This document shows, in pieces, positions 25,138-34,600 of a DNA stretch of 45,211 nt. Position 1 is the first letter of the stretch, and each line of letters starts with the position of its first letter. The position numbers and the translations under genes were made by a program. Below the pieces are notes generated by a model, which worked only from the letters and a program-made list of their open reading frames with translations, had not been told where the DNA came from and searched no databases. Source of the stretch: Sphingomonadales bacterium (lineage in GTDB: Bacteria > Pseudomonadota > Alphaproteobacteria > Sphingomonadales > Sphingomonadaceae). The DNA lies in assembly GCA_013297725.1 (NCBI GenBank), contig JAAFIB010000002.1:1-45211 (forward strand), written 5' to 3'.

Positions 25138-27084
25138 TTAAGACGAATGATAAAAATCATACACCGTCTGCGCCACCGCCGCCGATACACCGGGCGCCAT
25201 CTGCAAATCCTCTAGGCTAGCGGAACGCACCGCTCGCGCTGTGCCAAAGTGCAGCAATAACGCTTTTTTACGCGATGGGCCGATGCCCGGCACTTCATCC
25301 AATGGGCTGGCGGTTATGGCCTTGGTCCGTTTCGTCCGGTGTGCGCCAATGGCGTAGCGATGCACCTCGTCGCGCAGGCGTTGCAGGTAGAACAACACTG
25401 GCGCATTGACAGGCAACATGATTTCGCGACCATCGGGGAAATGAAACACTTCACGCCCGTCGCGGCCATGATGCGGTCCTTTGGCGATGGCAATCAACGG
25501 TACATCTTCGACGCCGATTTCCTCAAGCGCAGCCTTGACGGCGCTCATTTGACCTTTGCCACCGTCGATCAGGACCAGGTCGGGCCAACCGCCCCCCTTT
25601 CCATCACCTTCGCGATCCGGATCTTCTTCCTGCGCGCGTCCAAAGCGGCGCTGGAATACCTCCCGCATCATAGCATAATCGTCGTCCGTTGCCGCCTCTT
25701 TAATGTTGAATTTGCGGTACTGGTTTTTGATAAATCCTTCCGGCCCCGCAACCACCATCGCGCCGAGCGCGTTGCTGCCCGAAATATGGCTGTTATCGTA
25801 AACCTCGATCCGCTGCGGCGGTTCGGCAAGCTCAAACAGTTCCGCGACTTCGCGCAGCAGCTTGCCTTGTGTGGTCGTTTCCGCAAGCCGCCGGTCCAGC
25901 GCTTCGTCGGCATTGCGCTTTGCCTGTGCAACCAGCTTCACCCGGTCGCCACGTTGCGGATACGTCACCGTCACTTTGCGTCCGATTTGCGCGCTGAGTG
26001 CCTCGGCAAGCAACGCTTCCTCTGGCAGTTCGCGGTCGAGCATAATCGTGGGTGCAGGCGGCACTTCTTCATAGAATTGCGCCAGCACGAGGGTCAGCAC
26101 CTCTTCTTCGCTGCTATCCTGCGTGTGTGCTGGAAAGAAAGCACGATGGCCCCAATTTTGCCCGCCGCGAATGAAAAAGGCCTGAATGCCAATCACACCG
26201 TTTTTGTGCGCAAGGGCAAAGATATCAGCATCGCCAATCCCCGACGCGTTGATCGCTTGCGACCCCTGAATGAAGGTTAGCGCCTTTAGCCGGTCACGAA
26301 CCATCGCTGCACGTTCAAAATCTAACGCCTCTGCTGCTCCCTCCATTTCCTTTGCCAGCTTTGATTGCACCGCCGTGGATTTGCCGCCCAGAAATGCTTT
26401 GGCATCGGCGACCAGATCGGAATAGCCGGCCTTGTCGATACGATCCACACAGGGCGCGGAACACCGTTTGATCTGATACAGTAAGCACGGCCGGTCGCGG
26501 TTGTTAAAGAAACTGTCGGTGCAACTGCGCAACAGGAACAGTTTTTGCAGCGCATTCAGCGTGACATTCACCGACCCTGCACTCGCGAACGGGCCGTAAT
26601 ATTCACCCTTATGCCGCCGCGCACCGCGATGTTTTTGGATGCGCGGATAATCATGGTCGGCGCGCAGCAGGATGAACGGAAAGCTTTTGTCATCGCGCAA
26701 CAGGACGTTGTAGGCCGGGCGGTATCGCTTGATCAGCTGCGCCTCCAACAACAACGCCTCTGCCTCGCTATTGGTGGTGACAATCGTCATGCTACGCGTC
26801 AGCGACACCATCCGCCGCAACCTGTTCGGCAACCGGTCCACTTGCGTATAATTGGTCACGCGGTTTTTCAGCGCGCGGGCTTTGCCGACATACAGCACGT
26901 CGCCGCGCGCATCATGCATCCGATAGACACCGGGCTTAGTCGGCAGCGTATTCAAAACATTGCGGATCGCAGCAACGCCGCCGTCCAGATCAGGCTGATC
27001 CGCACCGCGCACAGCATAAGTCTGCGCCTCTTCGTTAAAGCGCGAGGCCGCATTGGGCTGTTCAGGACGTTCTGCTTTGGACAT
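25138..27084 (-). CDS. uvrC: UvrABC excinuclease subunit C
   Basis: A 648-residue nucleotide-excision-repair nuclease that makes both incisions around UvrB-bound damage. Order of domains: an alphaproteobacterial N-terminal extension (residues 1-40), GIY-YIG-like nuclease (about 48-130, with KPGVYRMHDARGDVLYVGKA), a Cys-containing region, UVR motif (about 235-270), the RNase H-like second nuclease (about 400-560, with GSNALGAMVV and DLVLIDGGKGQ), and a C-terminal helix-hairpin-helix (EVPGIGPSRKKALLLHFG). Length and domain order are normal. Divergent from the SDR gene. Confidence 0.97.
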   Translation of the reverse strand: MSKAERPEQPNAASRFNEEAQTYAVRGADQPDLDGGVAAIRNVLNTLPTKPGVYRMHDARGDVLYVGKARALKNRVTNYTQVDRLPNRLRRMVSLTRSMTIVTTNSEAEALLLEAQLIKRYRPAYNVLLRDDKSFPFILLRADHDYPRIQKHRGARRHKGEYYGPFASAGSVNVTLNALQKLFLLRSCTDSFFNNRDRPCLLYQIKRCSAPCVDRIDKAGYSDLVADAKAFLGGKSTAVQSKLAKEMEGAAEALDFERAAMVRDRLKALTFIQGSQAINASGIGDADIFALAHKNGVIGIQAFFIRGGQNWGHRAFFPAHTQDSSEEEVLTLVLAQFYEEVPPAPTIMLDRELPEEALLAEALSAQIGRKVTVTYPQRGDRVKLVAQAKRNADEALDRRLAETTTQGKLLREVAELFELAEPPQRIEVYDNSHISGSNALGAMVVAGPEGFIKNQYRKFNIKEAATDDDYAMMREVFQRRFGRAQEEDPDREGDGKGGGWPDLVLIDGGKGQMSAVKAALEEIGVEDVPLIAIAKGPHHGRDGREVFHFPDGREIMLPVNAPVLFYLQRLRDEVHRYAIGAHRTKRTKAITASPLDEVPGIGPSRKKALLLHFGTARAVRSASLEDLQMAPGVSAAVAQTVYDFYHSS

Positions 27085-27130
27085 TCGGTTGCAATGCGCT
27101 ACTTAAAGGAAAGAAAGAGGACCAGTCTAA

Positions 27131-27853
27131 ATGCAACTAAACGGAAAAACCATATTATTGACAGGCGGCACCGATGGAATCGGACGCGAGCTTGCAGCGC
27201 AGTTGAAAGCAAAAGGTGCGGTGGTGATTGTCACTGGCCGCACAGCAGAGCGCATCGCGGCGGCACAGGCGGCAGGATTCGAAACAATCTCTGCTGATCT
27301 ATCAAATGCGGCAGGCGTTGATGCGGTGCTTGCGGCGGTAAAAGGGCGCGATATCGATATCCTGATCAACAATGCGGGCGTCGGCAGCGACCATGATTTC
27401 CGCGAGGCTGCACCTGATTTGGGCGACAATGACCGGTGCATTTTCCTGAACGTGAACGCGCCGGTGCATTTGATTGCCAATATGATGGATGGGTTAAAGG
27501 CTCGCCCAGAGGCAATGATCGTCAACACCACATCAGGGCTGGCGCTTGCGCCGCGAGCTGGCGGGCCAATCTATTGCGCGACTAAGGCTGCGCTGCGCAG
27601 CTATACGCTAGCTTTGCGTGAACAGCTTAAGGGCACGCGCATTCACGTGCTTGAGGTGTTGCCACCTGTGGTTGAAACGAAAATGACTGCCGGACGCACC
27701 AGCAAGAAAATGAGCCCGCAAGATTGCGCCGCAGAGATGGTGTGCGCGATGGAGGCCGATGCGAACGAAGCCAATGTCGGCATGGTCAAGTTTTTACGGG
27801 TGGTTTACAGCATCTCACCTGCGCTGGCGCGGCGGATTATGATCGGGTTTTGA
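27131..27853 (+). CDS. SDR-family oxidoreductase
   Basis: A 240-residue short-chain dehydrogenase. The Rossmann motif TGGTDGIG (11-18) binds NAD(P); NNAG follows at 80-83; the catalytic Ser135, Tyr148 and Lys152 lie in NTTSG and YCATK. A basic VTGRTAER stretch after strand 2 suggests NADPH preference. The closest types I can recall are DltE-like SDRs of unknown substrate. It is transcribed from its own promoter, divergent from uvrC. Confidence 0.9.
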   Translation: MQLNGKTILLTGGTDGIGRELAAQLKAKGAVVIVTGRTAERIAAAQAAGFETISADLSNAAGVDAVLAAVKGRDIDILINNAGVGSDHDFREAAPDLGDNDRCIFLNVNAPVHLIANMMDGLKARPEAMIVNTTSGLALAPRAGGPIYCATKAALRSYTLALREQLKGTRIHVLEVLPPVVETKMTAGRTSKKMSPQDCAAEMVCAMEADANEANVGMVKFLRVVYSISPALARRIMIGF

Positions 27854-27913
27854 TTTAGGGTTGAGTAAAATCTGCAGCCCTTACAAGCCCAAATTCGCAA
27901 CCCAAATCAATCT

Positions 27914-27996
27914 CGTCGCCCCGTGCTTGACACGGGGCTTGGCTTTTTTCTTCGCCCACGGTGACAACCCAACCCCGTGTCAAGCACGGGGTGACG
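27914..27996. repeat. Paired REP-like palindromes between the SDR and atpF
   Basis: Two 24-base arms in opposite orientation, CGTCGCCCCGTGCTTGACAC... and ...GTGTCAAGCACGGGGTGACG, with one mismatch. Each arm is itself a palindrome (CCCCGTG-CTTGA-CACGGGG and CCCCGTG-TCAAG-CACGGGG), giving a BIME-like pair around 35 bases. It lies between two convergent genes, where it could act as a transcription barrier. The unit type GTCACCCCGTGCTTGACACG is frequent in sphingomonads, as I recall. Confidence 0.88.
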
Positions 27997-28052
27997 AATG
28001 AGAGTGTTACGTATTCGTCGGAGCGAAGAGCATGCAGTCTCGCTGCACCCAA

Positions 28053-28661
28053 TCAATTCAGCTTAGCAATCGTTTCATCGATTAAACCAGCATCTGCCTT
28101 ACCGTCATGATGCTTTGCGATCAGCGCCTCTGCAGCAGCAGTAGCCGCAGCAGCAGCCTGCGCACGTACGTCGGCGATGGCTGCACGTTCTGCAGCGGCA
28201 ATCTTATCCTCTGCTGATTGCGCGCGGCGGGCGATCAGCGTGGTGGCATCAGTTTTGGCTTTGGCGATGATCGCTTTGGCTTCTTCCTCGGCATGCGCTT
28301 TCATGGCTTCAGCGTCTTTGGCGGCCTGCTTGGCTTTCGCCTCATAATCCGCTTTGATCGCTTCGGCTTCTTTACGCAGGTTTGTTGCTTGGTCCAGCTG
28401 TTCCTTGATGCCTGCGATTTGCTTATCAAGCATGCCGCCAACCATCGCAGGCACTTTTTTCCACACTGCTAGTCCAATGACCAACAGCATTGCGAGCGCA
28501 ACCCACATGCTGGCGTCCAGACCAAGAGCGGCAGGAGCGGCATGCACTGCGCCGTCATGACCTTCGGTCGTGGCGTGCGTTGTGGGCGCACCATCAACAG
28601 TGGTATCGTCAATAATGGCTTTTTCGGCTTGCACAGCCTTGGGTTCTGCTGGTTTGGACAT
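28053..28661 (-). CDS. atpF: ATP synthase F0 subunit b
   Basis: A 202-residue peripheral-stalk subunit. A long N-terminal extension (residues 1-48, His/Ala/Thr-rich) precedes one membrane helix, MWVALAMLLVIGLAVW, followed by a long Lys/Glu/Ala coiled coil (KEQLDQATNLRKEAEAIKAD onward). The extension before the helix is unusual against E. coli b but common in alphaproteobacteria. Its start shares one base with the b' stop. Confidence 0.93.
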   Translation of the reverse strand: MSKPAEPKAVQAEKAIIDDTTVDGAPTTHATTEGHDGAVHAAPAALGLDASMWVALAMLLVIGLAVWKKVPAMVGGMLDKQIAGIKEQLDQATNLRKEAEAIKADYEAKAKQAAKDAEAMKAHAEEEAKAIIAKAKTDATTLIARRAQSAEDKIAAAERAAIADVRAQAAAAATAAAEALIAKHHDGKADAGLIDETIAKLN

Positions 28662-29149
28662 CAGTTCAATACCGCCTTCACAGCCGTTGCAGCTTGTGCC
28701 GCGCTGACCTTTGCACCGGAAACCTTAGCGACAATGTCAGCAGCGGCTTCTGCTGCAACACTTTCAATGCCAGTCATTGCTTTGGCGCGTGCCTTTGATA
28801 AGACCGCTTCCGCAACAGAAAGCTTTTCCGAAATCTCTGCGTCCGCTTTGGCAAGCCGTACCTCGGCGTCCTTGGCGGCTTTTGCTTTCGCCGTAGCTGC
28901 TTTGGCTTGTGCATCGCTGCGTGCTGCGTTCAACGCTTCGCTGCCACCTGCAACCATCGTCTCAGCTTCAGCCCGTGCGCGCTCTGCAGCGGCAAGGTCT
29001 TCAGCGATTTTACGATCACGGGCATCAACGTTAGCGTCGATTTTTGTCACCATCGCCTTGCCGATACCAAAATAAAGCAGGCCGAATACCAGCAACATCC
29101 AGAAGAACTGAGATGCATAGGTTTCCAGAATCTGGGCAATTTGTGGCAT
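28661..29149 (-). CDS. atpF2: ATP synthase F0 subunit b'
   Basis: A 162-residue second stalk subunit, the b' form found in phototrophs and alphaproteobacteria. It starts MPQIAQILETYASQFFW with a single membrane helix (MLLVFGLLYFGIGKAMV), then a charged coiled coil (KIAEDLAAAERARAEAETMV). Length and shape fit. It lies directly upstream of b and forms a heterodimeric stator with it. A hairpin separates it from atpE. Confidence 0.93.
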   Translation of the reverse strand: MPQIAQILETYASQFFWMLLVFGLLYFGIGKAMVTKIDANVDARDRKIAEDLAAAERARAEAETMVAGGSEALNAARSDAQAKAATAKAKAAKDAEVRLAKADAEISEKLSVAEAVLSKARAKAMTGIESVAAEAAADIVAKVSGAKVSAAQAATAVKAVLN

Positions 29150-29194
29150 GTTATCCGCTCAGGCTAAGGTGGAATTAAAACAAAGGAGGATGGC

Positions 29195-29216
29195 CCCCGG
29201 CGTCTATGCGCCGGGG
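29195..29216 (-). promoter_or_regulatory. Intra-operon hairpin between atpE and b'
   Basis: CCCCGGCG and CGCCGGGG form an eight-base-pair stem in the 86-base gap behind atpE. No T-run follows on the minus strand. Because the c ring needs about ten or more copies of AtpE per complex, a stable hairpin just after atpE could protect its message or slow read-through into b' and b. Confidence 0.6.
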
Positions 29217-29235
29217 TGTCCTCCCCTAAAAACGT

Positions 29236-29463
29236 TTAGGCTACGAAGATCAGGATCATCGCAACAACGAACGCGAGCAGACCGAGAAGTTCAGCAGCTG
29301 CGAAGCCGATGAACAAACGGCCCTGCTGGCTGTCAGCCGCCGCAGGATTGCGCAATGCGCCCTGAAGGAACGAACCGAACACGTTACCAACGCCGCCGGC
29401 TGCAAGGCCTGCACCAATTGCTGCGAGACCGGCACCGATCAATTTTGCTGCTTCTGCTTCCAT
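29236..29463 (-). CDS. atpE: ATP synthase F0 subunit c
   Basis: A 75-residue proteolipid forming the rotor ring. Two helices, with the glycine-rich first (IGAGLAAIGAGLAAGGVG) and a second holding the proton-carrying Glu58 in FAAAELLGLLAF. The polar loop RNPAAADSQQG is typical of alphaproteobacteria. There is no sodium-binding pattern, so a proton ring is expected. Strong spacing and an AGGAG lies upstream. Confidence 0.98.
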   Translation of the reverse strand: MEAEAAKLIGAGLAAIGAGLAAGGVGNVFGSFLQGALRNPAAADSQQGRLFIGFAAAELLGLLAFVVAMILIFVA

Positions 29464-29504
29464 GATATAAACTCCTGTTAAAAATGCAAATTAGGTTGAA
29501 AAAC

Positions 29505-30290
29505 TTAGTGAAGATTGACCGCGTCGTTGATGTACAAAGCTGTCAAAAGGGCAAAGACATAGGCCTGAATGGCGCATACCAAAAGCTCGAGTAAAGTGAT
29601 GCCAATCATCAAAATGAAGCTAGGCAATGCAACCATAGGTGCGACCCATAGCGCCTCGGCATTAAGACCGTTAATGACGAAACCAGCCAGCACCTTCATC
29701 AAAATGTGTCCAGCACTCATCGCGACAAACAACCGCAGTGCAAGGCTGAACGGACGGATCAGGAAGGAGAATAGCTCGATTGCGGGGATCAGCCACATAA
29801 GCGCCCAAGGCGTGCCGTGCGGAACAAACAAGCTGAAGAAATGAAAACCGTGTTTCCAAAAACCAACGACCAATACAGTGCTAAAGCTCAGTACGGCTAG
29901 CACAGCAGTGACTGTCAAATGGCTGGTGACGGTAAAAGTATGGACGCCTGGAACGATACCGATTGGCATCATACCCATAAAATTGGCGAACAAAATAAAC
30001 ATGAACAGCGAGAAGACCAAAGGCACGTATTTCTTGCCTTCTGGACCGACGCTCGCGCTCATCATATTATTGATAAAGCCGGTTACGCCTTCAACGGCCA
30101 TCTGCCAGCGGCCGGGAACAAGCTCGCGCTTCATTCCGCCAGCCATGAAGACCCAGATTGCGCCGAGCACAACGAGCATGAACAGCGAAGAATTGGTAAA
30201 GGAGATGTCGTAACCGAACAGATCCAATTTCGCCAAAGGCTCAATCTGGAACTGATGCATCGGATCGATTTTGCCGCTTTCGCCTGCCAC
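29505..30290 (-). CDS. atpB: ATP synthase F0 subunit a
   Basis: A 261-residue membrane stator with about five or six helices. The essential arginine lies in the SLALRLFVAMSAGH motif. The N-terminal PMHQFQIEPL stretch and the C-terminal LLELLVCAIQAYVFALLTALYI segment are typical. GTG 30290 gives a family-like MAGESGKIDPMHQF start; the reading frame extends twelve codons further to 30326, and ATG 30260 is a shorter alternative. Located between atpI and atpE. Confidence 0.93.
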   Translation of the reverse strand: MAGESGKIDPMHQFQIEPLAKLDLFGYDISFTNSSLFMLVVLGAIWVFMAGGMKRELVPGRWQMAVEGVTGFINNMMSASVGPEGKKYVPLVFSLFMFILFANFMGMMPIGIVPGVHTFTVTSHLTVTAVLAVLSFSTVLVVGFWKHGFHFFSLFVPHGTPWALMWLIPAIELFSFLIRPFSLALRLFVAMSAGHILMKVLAGFVINGLNAEALWVAPMVALPSFILMIGITLLELLVCAIQAYVFALLTALYINDAVNLH

Positions 30291-30359
30291 GTTATGCCAA
30301 CCCTGTTTATGCCAAAGACCCCGCAAGCGAGGCCGAATGAATACGGTTAAAGCGCCCAG

Positions 30360-30677
30360 TTAATCTGGACGCTCTTGTGAAATCTTATAAATATTCCTGA
30401 AGGCGACTGCGATGCCCAAAAACATGCAGACCAACAGAAGCGCTGGCGTGGTATCCAGCCAGCGGTCAAATAACCAACCAACCAGTGAACCACCCGCAGG
30501 ACCGGCGATCAGTTCGGTTAAGACCCTGTTCCCCTGCCGCATTCCTTTGGCCGGGGGCACGTCTTGCCCCGTACGTTCTGCCTCGGCTTTCCGGACCATT
30601 TTCAGCTGCATGTCTAACGAATCGAGCCGAGAGTCTTTATTGCCGTTGCCATCCTGCGCGGGATCGTTGGAAGCCAT
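30360..30677 (-). CDS. atpI: AtpI/AtpZ-family ATP synthase accessory protein
   Basis: A 105-residue protein with a long charged N-terminus and two membrane helices (IAGPAGGSLVGWLFDRWLD and ALLLVCMFLGIAVAFRNIY). This matches the AtpI/AtpZ family that assists assembly of the c ring or transports ions during assembly. First gene of the F0 operon here; 69 bases before atpB. AGGAGG lies upstream of the start. Confidence 0.88.
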   Translation of the reverse strand: MASNDPAQDGNGNKDSRLDSLDMQLKMVRKAEAERTGQDVPPAKGMRQGNRVLTELIAGPAGGSLVGWLFDRWLDTTPALLLVCMFLGIAVAFRNIYKISQERPD

Positions 30678-30812
30678 GTAATTCCTCCTGTTTTAAAAAG
30701 GGAGAACCACTTGGAACCGGTTAACCCCGCCAAGGCACGGGCGCTTTAGGAGAGGGTCACAGCGAAGTCAACAGCCCCGCCAATATCCCGCCAACATTAT
30801 GCTGCACCGCAA

Positions 30813-30846
30813 AAGCAAAGGCCCGGAAAATTGCTTCTCCGGGCCT
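30813..30846 (-). terminator. Terminator downstream of ydbL
   Basis: AGGCCCGGA and TCCGGGCCT form a nine-base-pair stem around a 10-base loop. On the minus strand it is followed by TTGCTTTTGC, moderately T-rich, 43 bases past the ydbL stop codon. On the plus strand CTTTATATT follows, so it could work in both directions. Confidence 0.7.
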
Positions 30847-30889
30847 CTTTATATTGTGCGATAATCTTGCTTAAGGACAACCGGCTTGC

Positions 30890-31312
30890 TTAAGGACAGC
30901 GAGCATCCACGACAGGCGGGCTAGCGTCGCGTGTTTTCCAAGTGCGGTCCGGCGCTTGATATTTCTCGCCAGCAACAGTCTTTTCCTTGATCAAACGGCA
31001 ACCATTGCGGAATGCAAACTCCTCAACCGTCACACCATTGGTTAGTGCCTGTTCGGTATAGACTTGCTTACGCTTGATATTGATGTCTTTGACCAGAGCA
31101 TCAATTGCGGCACTAGGCGCAGTTACATAGCCGACATAGCCCGTCGGCAATTCACCGATAAGTCCCTCACTGCGTGCTGCCTGATATGCAGGGTCGCGTT
31201 GTTGTGCATAAGCTGCGGTCGTAACCGTTGCGCCAAGGAGCAATGCGGCCACCAGCATTTCCAACCGGTCTTGCATCTTATCGCTCATCATAGGTTTTTT
31301 ATCAGCCATCAA
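30890..31312 (-). CDS. ydbL: YdbL-family protein (DUF1318)
   Basis: A 140-residue exported protein with a signal peptide-like MLVAALLLGATVTTAAYA. The mature part includes DPAYQAARSEGLIGELPTGY and VKDINIKRKQVYTEQA, the YdbL signature, then an extension with two cysteines. In E. coli, YdbL assists the YdbH-YnbE envelope bridge, possibly as a periplasmic chaperone; I infer the same here from the conserved gene order. It overlaps ynbE by four bases. Confidence 0.88.
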   Translation of the reverse strand: MMADKKPMMSDKMQDRLEMLVAALLLGATVTTAAYAQQRDPAYQAARSEGLIGELPTGYVGYVTAPSAAIDALVKDINIKRKQVYTEQALTNGVTVEEFAFRNGCRLIKEKTVAGEKYQAPDRTWKTRDASPPVVDARCP

Positions 31313-31539
31313 AATATCTCCGGGTTCGCTTCAGTCACCTTTTTCGACGCCTCGTCCAGACGAAGGAGAACCTCCTGCCGGATCGCGATGTTAAGATTGA
31401 TTACGATCGGCTTGTCAGGTGCTGTCACCTGAACGCAGCCGGGCAGTAACAAACCCGTCAAAGGCAATAAGAAGATCACTCCTTTTTTCATGATTGAATG
31501 AATCGCACCATTGCGACCCTTCGTCAATCCACCACGCAT
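31309..31539 (-). CDS. ynbE: YnbE-family lipoprotein
   Basis: A small outer-membrane lipoprotein. The signal KKGVIFLLPLTGLLLPGC ends in a lipobox; the mature part reads VQVTAPDKPIVINLNIAIR, the YnbE signature. E. coli YnbE forms a beta-strand array that links to the C-terminus of YdbH to complete a bridge to the outer membrane. The ATG at 31539 has a good GGGGAG three bases upstream and gives a 76-residue product; ATG 31491 gives the shorter, family-like 60-residue form but lacks a ribosome binding site. Confidence 0.85.
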   Translation of the reverse strand: MRGGLTKGRNGAIHSIMKKGVIFLLPLTGLLLPGCVQVTAPDKPIVINLNIAIRQEVLLRLDEASKKVTEANPEIF

Positions 31540-31607
31540 ATGCTCCCCTTTCGCTGTCCACATGCTGAATGGACCATTCAACAAGTGTATCATTTTCCAA
31601 ATGCCTA

Positions 31608-34600
31608 TCATGGCTGTGGTTTCTCTTCTCCGGTTACGACTGTCGTTGGTTGTAAAAACCCTTTGTAACGCTGCGCTGCATATTCGGCATCATACAGCGC
31701 CCGAAGGCTACCGATAAGCGTCAGAAACTGCGCCTCAATGCGCACGTTAAACTCAAGCGGCAGTTTCGCGAGCTGTTTGGTCACGAAATTGCGCTTTGCC
31801 CCGCTGCCTTGCTGCAGCCCCCGAAAACGGACCTGCGTTACTACATCGCCTGCAATATTGCCCTCTACACCAATCTGCATTTCGTCAAACTTGATGGAGC
31901 GCAAAGCCTCAAAGGCAAAATTGGCGAAGGTTCCCATTTCCTCGTAAGATAATTGTCCCAGATAGCTAACTTCGCCGCCGCCAGATCGCGATACCAGCCA
32001 GCCGCCAACAATACGCCCGCCCTCTGCATCAAACACCATCGGCAGCGTGCCATCGAATATGCCCGACACGCGCAGGTTTTCTAACTCATATCCCGCAAGG
32101 AACTTTTCGGCGTCAAGGCCGACCAACCGGAATGTCAGCTCTCGTTTGGCTTTTATGTCGAAATCAAGGATCGTTGGTTCAAGGATCAGTTCGCCTCCAT
32201 AAAACGGCCAACGACCACCTTCGATCTGAACCTTTTGATCGGGCAGCAGCCGATATTGAAGTCGGCCATCGAATGCAGGCACCCCAGGATTGACCACAGC
32301 GATATTGGCTACCTGCCCCGGTGCTGTTTCCATACCCAACAGGTCAGTAAAGTTCACCTCGGTTGCAAGGCCGGTTACCGGACCAAAGGCAGCTGCAAAA
32401 TCAATCTTTTGCGTGCCAAACTTACCGCGGCTTCGTACGCCGTTGCGATCCCATTCTATGATGCCGTCGCCGGACACATCGCCTTTAACATTCGCAATTG
32501 CGCCAAGCGTCAATGGTGTCAGCATTTCGGGTTGCAACAGATCGCCAAAAGTCAGCGCGTCTACCGCCAATAATGCGCGTCCCGTGCTGCTGTTTAGCTC
32601 GTGCCTGATATCAACATCAGAAACGCGGATGCCGGTTTTGGGTTCGGCCAAATAGCCGATGGCGGTGATGACGTTGTTCTCAAGCGCAACTTGCATGTTC
32701 GGCACAGTCATCGTCTTAAAACGGTCAACCTGTTCAGCGTCAGACACATTGGCCATGCCGTCGAGTGTCAGCACACTGTTGTTCCAGCCCCAATTGCCAT
32801 TGGCGGCCTCGATCAACAGGGGCACATTGCCAATCCGGCCTGCCCCGCCCTCTAACGTCCCTGATAACCCGCCACCTTTACCAAACCTGCCACCAAGGTT
32901 GGCAATGTCAAACTGGGTCAGCGTATTGGGCGGCCCGAGATCGACAGAGACATTACTGGCGACAAACCCGCTATCGAGATCGAAACGGATGTTGCTGCCG
33001 GCAAACCCCATCGGTGTGCTGCCCAGACTACCGCGTCCGGCAATTTTCGGCGAATTGAACACCAACCGTGTTTCGCCACCTGCGACTTGCAAAATCGGTC
33101 CATTTTGCGCGCAGGCCTGAAATGTTTGTCCCGGCAGATTCAGTGCGCCTGTTTGAAAGCGCGTAAAGCGGACACTGCGGCAGCCGGTCAACATCGAGAA
33201 ACGGCCGCCGCCATATGCACCATCCACCGGCAGCGACAGCCCCTCAATACGGCCACCCATTAATGGCCCGCTCAACGTCGCTTGCCCGTTAAAGGTCCAA
33301 GCGCCGCCAGTTCCGCTGGTAAACGCCAGCTTTGGCAGGCTGATACTGGCGCCTCCCGCTGCATAAGGGGCAAGCGCCAATGTCCCCGCCCAGCCGCGGC
33401 CCTGTTGGCGCAGAGCAAGGTCTGCATTAGGCAAACCGCCACCAGATAATGATAAAGAGAGCGGCCCGGTCAAACGCCCTTGCGATAAAGCCAGCGGCCC
33501 TGACTGGGTAATTTGCGCCCCCGATTGCGATGACAGGTTTAGGCCATTTATAGCAACATTCGCTGCATTTTCTGGATCAATGCCGAAATCAAAGCCTAGC
33601 CGACCGTCAAATGACCGCAACGCATTACGCATCGCAGGTTCCAACCCCGCCATAATCGGGCCGACTGGTGTCGCTTTGGTCCCGCGCGCAATGCCGCTGA
33701 TCCCTGAAAGCATCGATGCTGGCACCGATCCGCCACCAATTTCAGCGTCGCCCCGCGCGCTGATCGCCACACCGTTGTCGCCAAAACCGACATTGCCATT
33801 GGCGCTGCCCGATAGCTTTTTTACCGCTAGACTGCTTCCCCGATAGCCTGCTTCGGCGAGCGCCAGATCAAACTCGGTCCGTTTTTTGTCACCAAAGAAC
33901 GAAACTTTACCAGAAGGCGCATTGAGCAGTTCACCCGAAAGCGCAGCACTTTTGGCGGCAAAGCCCAAGTCGCCGACCCAGTTATCAAATCCGGCCGAAA
34001 GCTTCACTTTGCCTTTTACCGCAGGCGCAGCCACCGCCACCCCTTGCGCTTTGCAATCCAGCTGTGCCGCCGCCATCGGTCCGTCAAGTTCTGGTTGGCT
34101 AGTGCGAATGCGGATCGCACCGTCAAAGCGCGGCAGTGCGGCCAGACACCCGCCACCATATAGCTTTGGCGAACGCACCACCAATTGCCCGTCAAACCGG
34201 TTGCGCAAATGGCCGCTACCCTCAAGCGATGCGCCAATGCCGCCCCATGGCGTTGCCATCGACAACAACGCATCGTTCAATTTCACATTGAAATCGGGAA
34301 GTGCAAATGGCTCTTTGTTGGCCGGATCCTGAAATTTATCCAATTCGCCAAAGCTAAGTTTACCGCCGAGATACTGCCCCCGCAGCCGCACTCCGTTGGC
34401 ACGCACCGCCTGAATCGTCGGCGTGCCAAAGCCGATTACGATATCGACCTCAACCATCTTAGCCGTCAGATCAGGATTGGCCGGATCGCCAATGACAATA
34501 TTTTTTATCCGCTGTGTGCGAAAACCGATTTCTTCGATTTCGTACGTCGCTTTGATATTCCGGCTGGTGATTTGATCACGGACAAGATTATCCGCCAACC

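Noticed and set aside
25339-26280. Long plus-strand frame (313 codons) opposite uvrC
   Set aside because: It is antisense to a clear uvrC reading frame and has no recognisable family, ribosome binding site or independent context.
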